A stretch of 64,000 bases of DNA from Rhodospirillaceae bacterium (lineage in GTDB: Bacteria > Pseudomonadota > Alphaproteobacteria > Rhodospirillales > Casp-alpha2). The stretch is taken from the NCBI GenBank assembly GCA_016845145.1, contig JAERTE010000077.1:1-64000 (forward strand). Direction: 5' to 3'. The notes under the pieces were generated by a model. The model was not told the origin of the DNA and did no database searches. It saw only the letters and a list, made by a program, of their open reading frames with translations. Shown piece by piece: positions 25,113-33,369 of this stretch; the stretch's first letter is position 1; each line of letters opens with the position of its first letter. The translations under genes and the position numbers were made by a program.

Positions 25113-26801
25113 TCAAATCCCCTTGATGCGGATGTTCTTGTTCTCCGGCACCGAGACCACTTTCTTTTTGCTGATGTAGTCCGAAACCAGATCATAGACC
25201 GGCGGGCCTTCGGTACCTTCGTTGACCGACGCCCAACCCGAAACCACATATTCGCGGCTGGGGTCGATGGGCTTGCCGGTTTTCACCAGCGTCATGTCGG
25301 TAATGCGCGACCCGATCGGTTTGTGGATATCAATGCTGTAGGCCATGCCGCCGACGCGCACCATATCGCCGCCCTGTTGGTAATAGGGGTCGGTGTTGAA
25401 CAGGTTGTCGGCGACATCTTCCAAAATATCCTTCAGCAACTTACCGGTCATCTTCGAGCGGTAGGCGTTGGGGTAGGTGATGGCCGTCTGGGAAAAGACG
25501 GTGTCCACGGTGATATCCGCGCCCGGTGGCAGGCTGGCTCCCCAACGGAAGCCGGGCGACAGGGCGATCTCGGCATCGCGTTCTTCAATCAAGGCCTGAC
25601 AAATCAGGTCGTCGAAGGTGCCGTTGAAATTGCCGCGCCGGTACAGGAGCGAATCGGTCTTGCCGAGAACGCGGTCCAATTCCTTCTCATGCGGTGCGCG
25701 GATGTTCTTGATGACCGCCGCCATCTCAGGGTCCGGCGCAATCGCATCGGAGAAGATCGGGATCAAACGGAAGCGGAAGTCGGCCACTTGTTTGTTTTGT
25801 ACATCCAGATCGAGGCGCGCCAGGAACTTGCCGTGCGAACCCGATGCCACCAGCAATGTCTTGCCGACCTTGACCACGTGCGGCAGCGCGTCGTGGGTAT
25901 GGCCGGTCAAAATGACATCGATGCCCTTGATCCGGCTGGCGAGTTTACGATCAACATCAAAACCGTCGTGGCTCAGGAGCACGATCAGGTCAGCGCCCGC
26001 GTCGCGCGCCGCGTCGACGCGCTTTTGCACGAGTTTCTCGCGAATGCCAAATGACCAGGTCGGGATCATGTAGCGCGGGTTGGCGACCGGCGTATAGGGA
26101 AAAGCCTGGCCGATCATGGCGATTTTGACGCCGCCGCGTTCGAACATCTGGGTCGATTCAAACACCGTCTCTTCCCATTCCGTATCGACCACATTGCCGG
26201 CCAGGAACGGGAAGTTGAGCGCATCCTTCAGTTCACCGACGCGTTCAGTGCCGTAGGTAAACTCCCAATGCGCGGTCATGGCGTCGACGCCCAATGCGTT
26301 CATCACATCGACCATATCCTTGCCCTGTGTCTTCAGGGCCGTATAGGAACCTTGCCAGGTGTCGCCGCCATCCAGCAGAAGCGTGTTGTTCGGGCGTTCG
26401 GCACGAATCCCTTTCACCAGTGTGGCCATGCGGTCAAGGCCGCCGACGCGGCCATAGGTGCGGGCGAGCGCCGAAAAATCTTCGCTGGTTAGCGCGTAGG
26501 CTTCCGGTGATTTGGCTTTCAGGCCAAATTTCTTCAACGCGTCCTTGCCGGTCAGGTGCGGCACCAGTCCGTTAACCTCGCCGACACCGACATTGATGGA
26601 GGGCTCGCGGAAATACAGCGGCACCAGTTGCGCGTGGCAATCAGTGAAATTCAGTAGCGTCACCTGACCCAAAGAGTCGAACTTCAGCAATTCATCCTGG
26701 GTGATGGTTTGGCGGGCGGCTGCGCTGGAAAGCGCGCCGGGGGCTCCGGTCAAGACGGCTGTTGCGGCTGCGACTTGCAAAAATTCTCGACGATCCAACA
26801 C
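25113..26801 (-). CDS. soxB: SoxB thiosulfohydrolase
   Basis: 562 residues, periplasmic, di-manganese enzyme that removes the outer sulfonate as sulfate from SoxY-bound thiosulfate. GTG at 26801 gives MLDRREFLQVAAATAVLTGA, a Tat signal, and has GGAGGAG six bases upstream; the frame runs on to 26840 but that would bury the signal. Metal ligands: Asp54 and His56 (NFTDCHAQ), Asp147 (DGGDTWQG), His278 (LSHDGFD), His301 and His303 (TGHTHD). An intrinsic terminator precedes it, separating it from soxA. Confidence 0.97.
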   Translation of the reverse strand: MLDRREFLQVAAATAVLTGAPGALSSAAARQTITQDELLKFDSLGQVTLLNFTDCHAQLVPLYFREPSINVGVGEVNGLVPHLTGKDALKKFGLKAKSPEAYALTSEDFSALARTYGRVGGLDRMATLVKGIRAERPNNTLLLDGGDTWQGSYTALKTQGKDMVDVMNALGVDAMTAHWEFTYGTERVGELKDALNFPFLAGNVVDTEWEETVFESTQMFERGGVKIAMIGQAFPYTPVANPRYMIPTWSFGIREKLVQKRVDAARDAGADLIVLLSHDGFDVDRKLASRIKGIDVILTGHTHDALPHVVKVGKTLLVASGSHGKFLARLDLDVQNKQVADFRFRLIPIFSDAIAPDPEMAAVIKNIRAPHEKELDRVLGKTDSLLYRRGNFNGTFDDLICQALIEERDAEIALSPGFRWGASLPPGADITVDTVFSQTAITYPNAYRSKMTGKLLKDILEDVADNLFNTDPYYQQGGDMVRVGGMAYSIDIHKPIGSRITDMTLVKTGKPIDPSREYVVSGWASVNEGTEGPPVYDLVSDYISKKKVVSVPENKNIRIKGI

Positions 26802-26856
26802 TTCAGACTCCTCCCCTTGAGTAAGGTTCTCTGCAAACAATTAGATGATGTAAGGC

Positions 26857-26891
26857 AAAAAAAGGGGGATGCGAACCGCTCCGCATCCCCC
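26857..26891 (-). terminator. Intrinsic terminator between soxA and soxB
   Basis: Read leftward, GGGGGATGCG (26891-26882) pairs with CGCATCCCCC (26873-26864), followed by seven T at 26863-26857. It would stop or attenuate transcripts coming from soxXYZA before soxB. Confidence 0.85.
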
Positions 26892-26911
26892 GATTTCGTG
26901 TCCGTAATGGT

Positions 26912-27730
26912 TTAGTTCCGGACGGCCGGGGTTTCCACCGGAAGGCCCCGTCCACGCCATGCTACGTAAAGCTCGAGGTTTACATAGTCGTCGGCACCGT
27001 ATTTCAGCGGTTGCGCGCGGATGTTCTTGTTGCAGCCACGGAAGCGGCGATGCACGGAACCCGGCTTCTGCCATTTCAGGCGGTAGGTCGGGAAGCCGTT
27101 GATCTGCCCCTGCGTCAGCAGGTTGGCGCGGGCGTAATTGCCTGGATTGTCTTCGTGGCAATGCTTGCACGCCATATCCAGCGCACCGCGGCGTTGGTAG
27201 TAAAAGTCCTTGCCCTTGGCAAAGAACGGTGCGGCTTCGTCGTCGATGCTGACGTTAACCGGCATGCCGCGCGACTGGTGACGCACGTACATGGTCATTT
27301 GCAAGAGTTCGTTGGATTCATACTTCCAAGGTGCTGCTTTCATGCGCTCGGTGCGGCAAGTGTTGATTTGCTGCTCGAGGTTTTTCAGCTTCTTGATTTT
27401 AGCATCGTACTTCGGAAAACCGGCTGCGACGCCCTTCATGGAATCATGTGCGTCGTTGTGGCACGATTGGCACGATTTGCCGGCGTTGCCGTCAACTTCG
27501 GACCAAAGCTGTTCGCCGTCCTCGACCCAGATCATTGCCGGGTTTTCGAAGTCGTCGTCCTGAATGGCCTTCGATTCCTTGGTCATGTAGGTGTAACCGC
27601 TACGCCGGTCGTCGACCGTAAAGTCATCGCCGGTCACAGTTTTGTGGTCGGCGAAAGCGTTTGATGCGAACGTCACCGCAACCATGGCCGCGGCGGCGAA
27701 CGATAGTGCTCCCAGATAAGCCTTTTTCAT
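26912..27730 (-). CDS. soxA: SoxA, diheme cytochrome c of thiosulfate oxidation
   Basis: 272 residues with a Sec signal (cut after AFA). Two CxxCH heme sites are present (C87-C90-H91 and C188-C191-H192), so it is the diheme type. The catalytic Cys that acts as persulfide ligand is C233 in FRGCNKNIRA. SoxXA joins thiosulfate oxidatively to the SoxY cysteine. Start at 27730 (MKKAYLG...) fits a signal peptide; the frame extends upstream into soxZ. 25 bases separate it from soxZ. A terminator follows the stop. Confidence 0.97.
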   Translation of the reverse strand: MKKAYLGALSFAAAAMVAVTFASNAFADHKTVTGDDFTVDDRRSGYTYMTKESKAIQDDDFENPAMIWVEDGEQLWSEVDGNAGKSCQSCHNDAHDSMKGVAAGFPKYDAKIKKLKNLEQQINTCRTERMKAAPWKYESNELLQMTMYVRHQSRGMPVNVSIDDEAAPFFAKGKDFYYQRRGALDMACKHCHEDNPGNYARANLLTQGQINGFPTYRLKWQKPGSVHRRFRGCNKNIRAQPLKYGADDYVNLELYVAWRGRGLPVETPAVRN

Positions 27731-27755
27731 TGTGATCTCCCCTGTGTTCACGTGC

Positions 27756-28082
27756 TCACGACACTTTGATTTTGGCGGTTTTCTTGACGGTCTTTCCCTT
27801 GTCGTCCGTCCAGGCCATTTCCAGACCACCGCTATCTGCAGCCGTTACGTAGAAGGCCAGATACGGATTGGCGGAAACAGCAGGGTGCCAATCGGCGGAG
27901 AAAACCTGCTTGCCGTTATAAGTGCACACAAACTTGTTGATGATGTCGCGCGGGATTTTCTTACCCTTTTTGTTTTTGCGCTGACCAGTTTCCATTTTGT
28001 GCGAGATCAGAGTCTTCACGAGGAAAGACTCACCCTTTTTGGCCGACTTCGGGGCCTTCACGCGGGCTTTGGTTTTTGCCAT
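27756..28082 (-). CDS. soxZ: SoxZ, sulfur carrier partner
   Basis: 108 residues, an immunoglobulin-like sandwich with basic tracts (KNKKGKKIPRDIINKFVCTY, FSADWHPAVSANPYLAFYVT). It has no signal peptide and travels through Tat bound to SoxY. Stabilises the SoxY arm that carries the sulfur. 22 bases after soxY, in standard order. Confidence 0.96.
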   Translation of the reverse strand: MAKTKARVKAPKSAKKGESFLVKTLISHKMETGQRKNKKGKKIPRDIINKFVCTYNGKQVFSADWHPAVSANPYLAFYVTAADSGGLEMAWTDDKGKTVKKTAKIKVS

Positions 28083-28104
28083 TTCATTAACTCCCTATTG
28101 CCGG

Positions 28105-28584
28105 TCAGCCGCCGCAGCCGCCGATGGTGACTTTAACTTCGGATTTTGCCATCGTGAACGAGCCGTTGCTCATTTCAGCTACGGCAACCACGTTCTGGGT
28201 TTTCGCCAGGCGGATACGGGTGGACACATAGGCCTTGCCCGACATCGGCGTGAAGTGGAACGAGGCCACGTCCGGCGATGGGTTGCCATCGGCCCAAATG
28301 TGCAGCGACTTGACGTGGTCACTGTCCGACATGGGGCTTTCGACGTTGATGGTGATCGGCACGGTAGAGCCGTTTTCAGCAATCTGCGGTGTGTCCATGG
28401 CGATCTTGCCACTGGCCGGGGTTTTGCCGCCGGTTACTTTGCTGATGGCGGCATCAACGGCTTTGGCGTCGGCGAATGCCGGTCCAGCCAAGCTGATACC
28501 CATGGCAGCCACGGTGCCGGCACCGAACAGCGAGAGCAATTCGCGGCGGCTGACCTGGCGTGCTTCCAAGGTTTTGCGGATCAT
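28105..28584 (-). CDS. soxY: SoxY, sulfur carrier with GGCGG tail
   Basis: 159 residues. Tat signal in QVSRRELLSLFGAGTVAAMG, mature domain with IPITIN-type strands (VPITINVESPMSDSDHVKSL), and the carrier motif GGCGG at 155-159 with Cys157, to which thiosulfate and sulfane sulfur are attached. Second in the run soxX-Y-Z-A-B, 30 bases after soxX. Confidence 0.97.
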   Translation of the reverse strand: MIRKTLEARQVSRRELLSLFGAGTVAAMGISLAGPAFADAKAVDAAISKVTGGKTPASGKIAMDTPQIAENGSTVPITINVESPMSDSDHVKSLHIWADGNPSPDVASFHFTPMSGKAYVSTRIRLAKTQNVVAVAEMSNGSFTMAKSEVKVTIGGCGG

Positions 28585-28614
28585 AGTGTTCTCCTTAGAT
28601 TTTCGAAATCTCGA

Positions 28615-29079
28615 TTACTTCAGGGTCATCAAGTAGGCGACCATGTCTTCCACGTCTTGCGCGCCGACGACGGTCTTGCCCTTGAATTTTTTCAGGACAG
28701 CCGTGTAACCGGCATTCCTGTAAAATGACGGCATGATGGTGTCTTCATTGACCACCTTCGGGTCGACCAACCGCAAACGCAGTTCGCCTTCCGAATAACG
28801 CGACGCTACACCAGCCAAGTCTGGCCCGATGGTGCCGTGGAACTGTTGTTCCGGGATCGGCATTTTGTGACACGCCAGGCAATTGCCTTTTTTGCGGTGA
28901 ATGGCCAACTTGCGGCCCTTTTTAACGTCACCGGCTTTGCCGGTCAGCGAAGTCGGGATGCTGGTTTCATCAACGACTTTGTATGCAACCAGTTTATCCG
29001 ACGCTTTTGCGCTGTCCATGCCAACGGCAAGCGACATCGCAACCCCTATGGCCGCAATGGCCAGAGCTCTTAGTGCCAA
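28615..29079 (-). CDS. soxX: SoxX, monoheme cytochrome c
   Basis: 154 residues with a Sec signal (cut near AKA-SD). One heme site CLACH (67-71) and the Met ligand in NEDTIMPSFYR (Met116). Forms SoxXA with SoxA and passes electrons to a c-type cytochrome pool. First gene of the minus-strand sox operon; the upstream 350 bases are an AT-rich shared promoter region. Confidence 0.96.
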   Translation of the reverse strand: MALRALAIAAIGVAMSLAVGMDSAKASDKLVAYKVVDETSIPTSLTGKAGDVKKGRKLAIHRKKGNCLACHKMPIPEQQFHGTIGPDLAGVASRYSEGELRLRLVDPKVVNEDTIMPSFYRNAGYTAVLKKFKGKTVVGAQDVEDMVAYLMTLK

Positions 29080-29431
29080 GGTAGTTCTCCTCCTCCAGTA
29101 TTTCGCTATCTTGTGTTCTTCGATAGTCGGTTTCTTCGATAGTCGGTGTTTTGTATTTTATGCCGACGCTCTCGGAAGAAGATAGCGCAAAATAGTTTCC
29201 CTGATCGCCTCAATCATATTCAAATATTATAAAACATCAAGTGTGAAACCATAATAATTTCGTGGACATGTGAATGCGTCTTAATTTCGTTTATTCACAA
29301 TAATTTGACCGCTCTCAATTCTTAACCTGGCGGCTTCCCATTGCGGACATTGCATGGGGCGGCTAACATATATTCTAAATTTCGCATGTATGGTGGGGCT
29401 GATGATCAGTCCGCAAAGGGAGGGTGCTCTT
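29080..29431. promoter_or_regulatory. Divergent promoter region between soxX and the second soxW gene
   Basis: No gene in 352 bases. It holds a 16-base tandem repeat near soxX, an inverted pair CGCTATCTT (29104-29112) / AAGATAGCG (29179-29187) around that repeat, and ACATATATTCTAAATTTCGC from 29367, where ATTC, eight bases and GCAT resemble the ATTC-N8-GAAT pattern recalled for SqrR. The core CATATATTCTA recurs before aprM. A SoxR target site here is inference. Confidence 0.55.
29116..29147. repeat. 16-base perfect tandem repeat in the soxX leader
   Basis: TTCTTCGATAGTCGGT occurs twice without a gap, ending about 37 bases from the soxX start. It may be a slippage product or two stacked half-sites for a regulator. 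Confidence 0.8.
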
Positions 29432-30061
29432 ATGAAATCGCGTGTTTTCTTGACCGCGCTGGCGTTGTTGACGGGCTTGGCCATCGTGCCAAATCAGGTT
29501 CAGGCGGAAGCGAAAAAATTGCCGATGGTGGAGGCTGATGAGTCAGGCCTATACGTGCAGCCGTGGTTCAAGGAGACTTTCCTTGATCTAAAAGAAGATA
29601 TGGCCGAAGCCAAAGCTGAGGGTAAGCAGTTGGTCGTGTTTTGGGAGCAGAAAGGCTGTCCCTATTGCCGGGAGACGCATGCCGTCAATCTGCGCAAACC
29701 CGAAACCGTGGACTACATCAAGAAACATTTTTTTGTCGTGCAACTGAATTTGTGGGGCGACCGCGAGGTGGCGGACGTGGACGGAACGCCGACCACTGAA
29801 AAGAAACTCGCCCGCAAACATCGGGTGCAGTTCACGCCGACTATTCAGTTTTTCCCGCAAGACCCACCCAAAGAACCTGGTGTTTCAAGCCGTGACTATG
29901 AAGTGTGGCGGTTGATGGGGTATTGGAAGCCGTTCCATTTCCATCACACCTTCCAGTACGTGCACGAGAAGGGTTACGATTCGCAGCCCAATTTCCAGCG
30001 TTGGCTGTCGGCAGTGGCCGAGGAATACGAAGCGCAGGGGAAAGAAGTCAATCTTTGGTAA
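29432..30061 (+). CDS. soxW: SoxW-like thioredoxin with Sec signal (second copy)
   Basis: 209 residues. Signal peptide MKSRVFLTALALLTGLAIVP cut after VQA; redox motif KGCPYCRETH near residue 80; cis-Pro loop FTPTIQFFPQDP; then GYWKPFHFHHTFQYVHEKGY. Close paralogue of the Tat-exported protein at 22798. AAAGGGAGGG precedes the ATG at 29432; the upstream open frame to 29354 is ignored. Divergent from soxX and therefore likely co-regulated; serves reduction of SoxY or SoxYZ adducts together with SoxV. Confidence 0.85.
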   Translation: MKSRVFLTALALLTGLAIVPNQVQAEAKKLPMVEADESGLYVQPWFKETFLDLKEDMAEAKAEGKQLVVFWEQKGCPYCRETHAVNLRKPETVDYIKKHFFVVQLNLWGDREVADVDGTPTTEKKLARKHRVQFTPTIQFFPQDPPKEPGVSSRDYEVWRLMGYWKPFHFHHTFQYVHEKGYDSQPNFQRWLSAVAEEYEAQGKEVNLW

Positions 30062-30067
30062 TGATGT

Positions 30068-30093
30068 GGCGGCGAGGGTGATTACTCGCCGCC
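30068..30093. terminator. GC-rich hairpin between convergent soxW and yeeE genes
   Basis: GGCGGCGAG and CTCGCCGCC form a perfect 9-pair stem with an 8-base loop at the meeting point of two gene ends. There is no T run on either side, so it may act as a 3-prime end stabiliser rather than an efficient terminator. Confidence 0.5.
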
Positions 30094-31185
30094 GAACATC
30101 GCCTTGAAGGCACCGCCGAAGGTGCCTTCTTCCAGATATTTCATGCCGTAGACGCCGCCGGCGATAATTGATGCCAGCGCGATCACCGAGCCAATGGCCA
30201 GCGTCGACATGCCGGTCAGGCCCTGGCCGATCGTACAGCCAAGCGCCAGAATGCCACCGACGCCCATGATCGCCGCGCCGATGATATGACGCACCATGTC
30301 GTCGGCATCGTTAAAGGCTTCAAGGCGGAACTCACCACTCGCCTTGGCGGCGACGAACGCCCCGAAAATGACACCACCGACGACAGCAATGCCGAAGTTG
30401 ATCGTAGCGCCGGAAAACGTCATCAGATACTGCAGACTCTCACCCACGGGATTGACGAAGGTGAACGACCCCAACGGCGTCGGTTCGAAATCATCAAACC
30501 CAATGACGCCTGTCACGTACCAGGCGGCGGGCACTAATGCGCCGAGAATAACGCCGCCGACGATGTCGCGCTTGGATTCGCGGAACTCGGCGCTCTTGAA
30601 ACAAAATGCCAGCAACACCAGCACGATCACCGCGAAAACAATCATTCGCGCCGTCGTCGGATCCATGCCTGTCGCTGCCGCCAAAATGTCAGGCATGCCT
30701 TGCGATTCCAGGCCGGCAGCTTCCAGGTCCATGTTGGCCGCTCCCTCCAACTCAACCCGCGCCAAACCGATGAGACCGCGTACCGTCATGTAGGCGAATA
30801 GCCCCAACACCATGGCTACGACCAATGATTTCAAATTGCCGGCCCCCAGCCGCACCAGAGTCTTGTTGCCGCAACCGCCGGTCATTGTCATGCCGAACCC
30901 GAACAGCAAACCGCCGAGAATGGCACCGGCCCAACCGAAGTTGGTGGTGAGGTAAATAGAGCCGTTGAGATCGAGCATTTCCGACATATGCAGCAACTGG
31001 CTGCCGGTAATGGCAACGGCAATGGCCAGCATCCACGCGCGGAACCGGTTCCAATCGCCCATGAAGACCATGTCGGAGATGGCGCCCATGGTGCAGAAAT
31101 TGGTGCGCTGCGCCGTGGCGCCGAATGCCATGCCGAGAACAAATCCCAGCCCGGCAATGATCCAGATAATCGGAACGTCTTCCAT
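30082..31185 (-). CDS. YeeE/YedE family transporter, probable thiosulfate/sulfur importer (TsuA/SoxT-like)
   Basis: 367 residues with about nine hydrophobic helices. Three conserved Cys motifs of the YeeE fold are visible: QRTNFCTMGA, TGGCGNKTLVRLGAGN and ALGCTIGQGLTGMS; in TsuA such Cys hand thiosulfate down the pore. ATG at 31185 has AGGGG nine bases upstream; a TTG at 31203 is the longer option. Divergent from tusA, mirroring the TsuA-TsuB pairing in which a TusA-like protein serves the transporter. Likely brings sulfur into the cytoplasm. Confidence 0.85.
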   Translation of the reverse strand: MEDVPIIWIIAGLGFVLGMAFGATAQRTNFCTMGAISDMVFMGDWNRFRAWMLAIAVAITGSQLLHMSEMLDLNGSIYLTTNFGWAGAILGGLLFGFGMTMTGGCGNKTLVRLGAGNLKSLVVAMVLGLFAYMTVRGLIGLARVELEGAANMDLEAAGLESQGMPDILAAATGMDPTTARMIVFAVIVLVLLAFCFKSAEFRESKRDIVGGVILGALVPAAWYVTGVIGFDDFEPTPLGSFTFVNPVGESLQYLMTFSGATINFGIAVVGGVIFGAFVAAKASGEFRLEAFNDADDMVRHIIGAAIMGVGGILALGCTIGQGLTGMSTLAIGSVIALASIIAGGVYGMKYLEEGTFGGAFKAMFGGE

Positions 31186-31250
31186 GATGTTGCTACCCCT
31201 CAACGGTTTACCGTGCTTAGGTCTTTTGCTGCGTCTTTGGTCTTGTAATG

Positions 31251-31269
31251 CGAATGTGATTCGATCACA
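31251..31269. promoter_or_regulatory. Overlapping palindromes between yeeE and tusA
   Basis: TGTGAT TCG ATCACA (31255-31269) is a perfect palindrome, and CGAAT GTG ATTCG (31251-31263) is a second one sharing nine bases. The first resembles a CRP/FNR-type site but with one base less between halves. Both lie in a 184-base divergent gap; an operator is likely. Confidence 0.5.
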
Positions 31270-31369
31270 AGTTTCACTTTACAAAAAAGTATAATGATAT
31301 TTTCTTACAGCAGTGATAAACTTTGTGTGTGGTACTAAGATCACGCAGTTGAAAGGACACGGGAACGTT

Positions 31370-31594
31370 ATGGCGACACAAACTCTCGACACGAAGGGGC
31401 TCAACTGTCCCATGCCGATCATGAAGGCGAAAAAGGCGATGAAGGGCTTGGGCTCGGGCGACACCCTGGCGATCGAGGCCACCGATCCCGGTTCGGTCAA
31501 GGATTTCGAGGCCTTCTGCCGCGCCACCGGCAACGAATTGGTGGAATCGGGCGAAGCTGGCGGCGTTTATTCATTCTTGCTCAAAAAGGGCTGA
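31370..31594 (+). CDS. tusA: TusA sulfurtransferase
   Basis: 74 residues, cytoplasmic sulfur carrier. LDTKGLNCPMPIMKAKKAM contains the CPxP motif whose Cys (residue 13) holds a persulfide. The C-terminal strand GGVYSFLLKKG is normal. ATG at 31370 is chosen over the in-frame 31313 because the family starts there. In sulfur oxidisers TusA delivers sulfur to Dsr or sHdr enzymes, neither of which lies in this window. Divergent from the YeeE-type importer. Confidence 0.93.
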   Translation: MATQTLDTKGLNCPMPIMKAKKAMKGLGSGDTLAIEATDPGSVKDFEAFCRATGNELVESGEAGGVYSFLLKKG

Positions 31595-31597
31595 ACT

Positions 31598-32596
31598 CTA
31601 GGGCTCCAGCACGACCTTGCCGACCGATTGCCGGCCAAGGACGATATTCATGGCGTCGTTGAATTGCTCCAGCGGATACCGGTGGGAGACCTCCGGTTGT
31701 AGCTGGCCGACATTGAACATGGCGGCAAGGTCGGCGTGGAGTTCATCGATTTTCTCGATATATTCGCGGCCGTCGTCACCGGGGCTCCAGCCCATATAGG
31801 TGCCGAAGTTGAGGCCGATGATCGCCATATTCTTGACCAATAATAGATTGACCGGCGGCGTCGGGATGTTGCCTGACGCATAACCCAGGGTCACCAGCCT
31901 GGCTTCCCGGCCCATGGCGCGCAACGATTCGGTCAATACCTCGCCGCCCACCGGGTCAATAACCACATCGACACCTTGGCCACCCGTCCATTCCTTCACG
32001 GCTTTGCGGAAGTCCTGGTCGCCGTAATTCACCGTATGGTCGGCGCCATGGCGTTCAGCGACAGCGCATTTATCGTCGGTACCGGCAGTGGCGATGACCT
32101 GAGCGCCCTTGGCCTTGGCAATCTCCACGGCGGCCATGCCGACAGCTCCCGCCGCGCCGTGCACCAAAACGGTCTCGCCGGCTTGCAGGCGGGCTTTCCA
32201 CATCAAGGCGGCGTATGAGGTCGGATACGAGGTCGTAAACAGCGTGCCCTGTGCGAAATCCATACCATCGGGAAGCGGGCGGCAGTGGTAGTCAAAGGCC
32301 GTGACTTGTTCGGCGAACCCGCCGTAGGTGACGCCGGCGAATACGCGGTCACCGACCGAAACGCCTGTTGCCTCATCGGATACGGCAGACACGACGCCGG
32401 CAATCTCAACACCGGGGATGAACGGCAATGCCGGCTTGACCTGGTATTTGCCAGCCACGGTTAAGCTTTGCGCAAAACTGACGCCGGCGGCTTTTACGTC
32501 AATCAGAACCTCGCCCGGCGCGAGGTTTGGCGTAGGTAGGTCCTTGACGGTCATGTTCTCGAACGGGCCGTACTCGTCACACACGACAGCACGCAT
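31598..32596 (-). CDS. NADPH:quinone oxidoreductase-like MDR protein
   Basis: 332 residues. MDR fold with a GroES-like N-terminal domain (AGVSFAQSLTVAGKYQVKP) and a Rossmann domain (VLVHGAAGAVGMAAVEIAKA, then IDPVGGEVL). No catalytic zinc Cys cluster is seen, fitting the zinc-free quinone or enoyl reductase branch. ATG at 32596 has AAAGGAAC nine bases upstream; the longer frame to 32755 overlaps the racemase gene. 23 bases after the racemase gene, so possibly co-transcribed. Confidence 0.88.
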   Translation of the reverse strand: MRAVVCDEYGPFENMTVKDLPTPNLAPGEVLIDVKAAGVSFAQSLTVAGKYQVKPALPFIPGVEIAGVVSAVSDEATGVSVGDRVFAGVTYGGFAEQVTAFDYHCRPLPDGMDFAQGTLFTTSYPTSYAALMWKARLQAGETVLVHGAAGAVGMAAVEIAKAKGAQVIATAGTDDKCAVAERHGADHTVNYGDQDFRKAVKEWTGGQGVDVVIDPVGGEVLTESLRAMGREARLVTLGYASGNIPTPPVNLLLVKNMAIIGLNFGTYMGWSPGDDGREYIEKIDELHADLAAMFNVGQLQPEVSHRYPLEQFNDAMNIVLGRQSVGKVVLEP

Positions 32597-32619
32597 GGGC
32601 TTTGTTCCTTTCGTGCCTG

Positions 32620-33363
32620 TTATGGTGACCGCAAATCCGCGTATGGATTGCGAGCGATAGCGGTGGCGACCATGGTCGTCAGGCTGGTGAGGTCGAACAC
32701 GGGGCATTTCAGCCGGGCCTGGATGGAGGTGGCGAAATGCGACATGTCCGTGCATTCCAAGATCACCGCGCCCAGGTCCGGCGTCGTGTTTGCCAGTTGG
32801 TCTGCCGCATCGAGCAGTTCGGCCTCGATCTTGTCCAAGTCCATATCATGGCGCTTGCCGTCCAAAATGACGTCGCGGAATTCCGGTTGGTCGTCCATGC
32901 CGACGATGGCTACGCTATCGATATCAGCCCCGACAGCTTGAAAATGAGCCGATGTCAGGCTTTCAGCGCTTGCCGTCATCACCCCAATGCGCCGCCCGCC
33001 GCCCAACATGGCGGATACCATCGGCACTTGGATTAGGCTGGAGACGAATACCGGCGCGCTGACTGCATCGGCGATTTCTCGCTGATAAAGCGCCAGAAAA
33101 CCGCAACTCCCGGTTATTGCACCGGCGCCTTCATCCTCCAGGTAGCGCGCCGCATCCAGGACCAATTCCAACACCTTTGCGCCGGGCTCGCGCAGCAGGC
33201 GGGCGACGGTGACGCCTTGAACGCGCGGACTGTAAAGTACGGGGAAGGCAAGCGAGCCGGGGTTTTTGATATGGCCCGGCGGTTTGGGAAACCGAGAATC
33301 GAGTGAAATCACGCCGACCGGCTTGCCCGATATATTGTGTCCGCCTTGCATAACCTTGGTCAT
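32620..33363 (-). CDS. Aspartate/glutamate racemase family protein
   Basis: About 247 residues with two repeats of the Asp/Glu racemase fold. The paired catalytic Cys are seen in AITGSCGFLALYQ and VILECTDMSHF. The family also has hydantoin racemases and maleate isomerases, so the substrate is open. The frame start is uncertain: ATG at 33363 lies directly on a GGAG, TTG at 33369 or ATG at 33351 are alternatives. It starts seven bases after wecC ends, hence same transcript. Confidence 0.8.
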   Translation of the reverse strand: MTKVMQGGHNISGKPVGVISLDSRFPKPPGHIKNPGSLAFPVLYSPRVQGVTVARLLREPGAKVLELVLDAARYLEDEGAGAITGSCGFLALYQREIADAVSAPVFVSSLIQVPMVSAMLGGGRRIGVMTASAESLTSAHFQAVGADIDSVAIVGMDDQPEFRDVILDGKRHDMDLDKIEAELLDAADQLANTTPDLGAVILECTDMSHFATSIQARLKCPVFDLTSLTTMVATAIARNPYADLRSP

Positions 33364-33369
33364 CTCCAA

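Noticed and set aside
24921..26054. 377-codon open frame on the plus strand
   Set aside because: It lies antisense to soxV and soxB, whose motifs and codon bias are unmistakable; long antisense frames are common in GC-rich genes.
29116..29147. Start of a CRISPR-like array
   Set aside because: Only two adjacent copies with no spacer; a simple tandem repeat.
31255..31269. Canonical CRP site between yeeE and tusA
   Set aside because: The spacing between TGTGA and TCACA is five bases, not six, so it is listed only as a palindrome.
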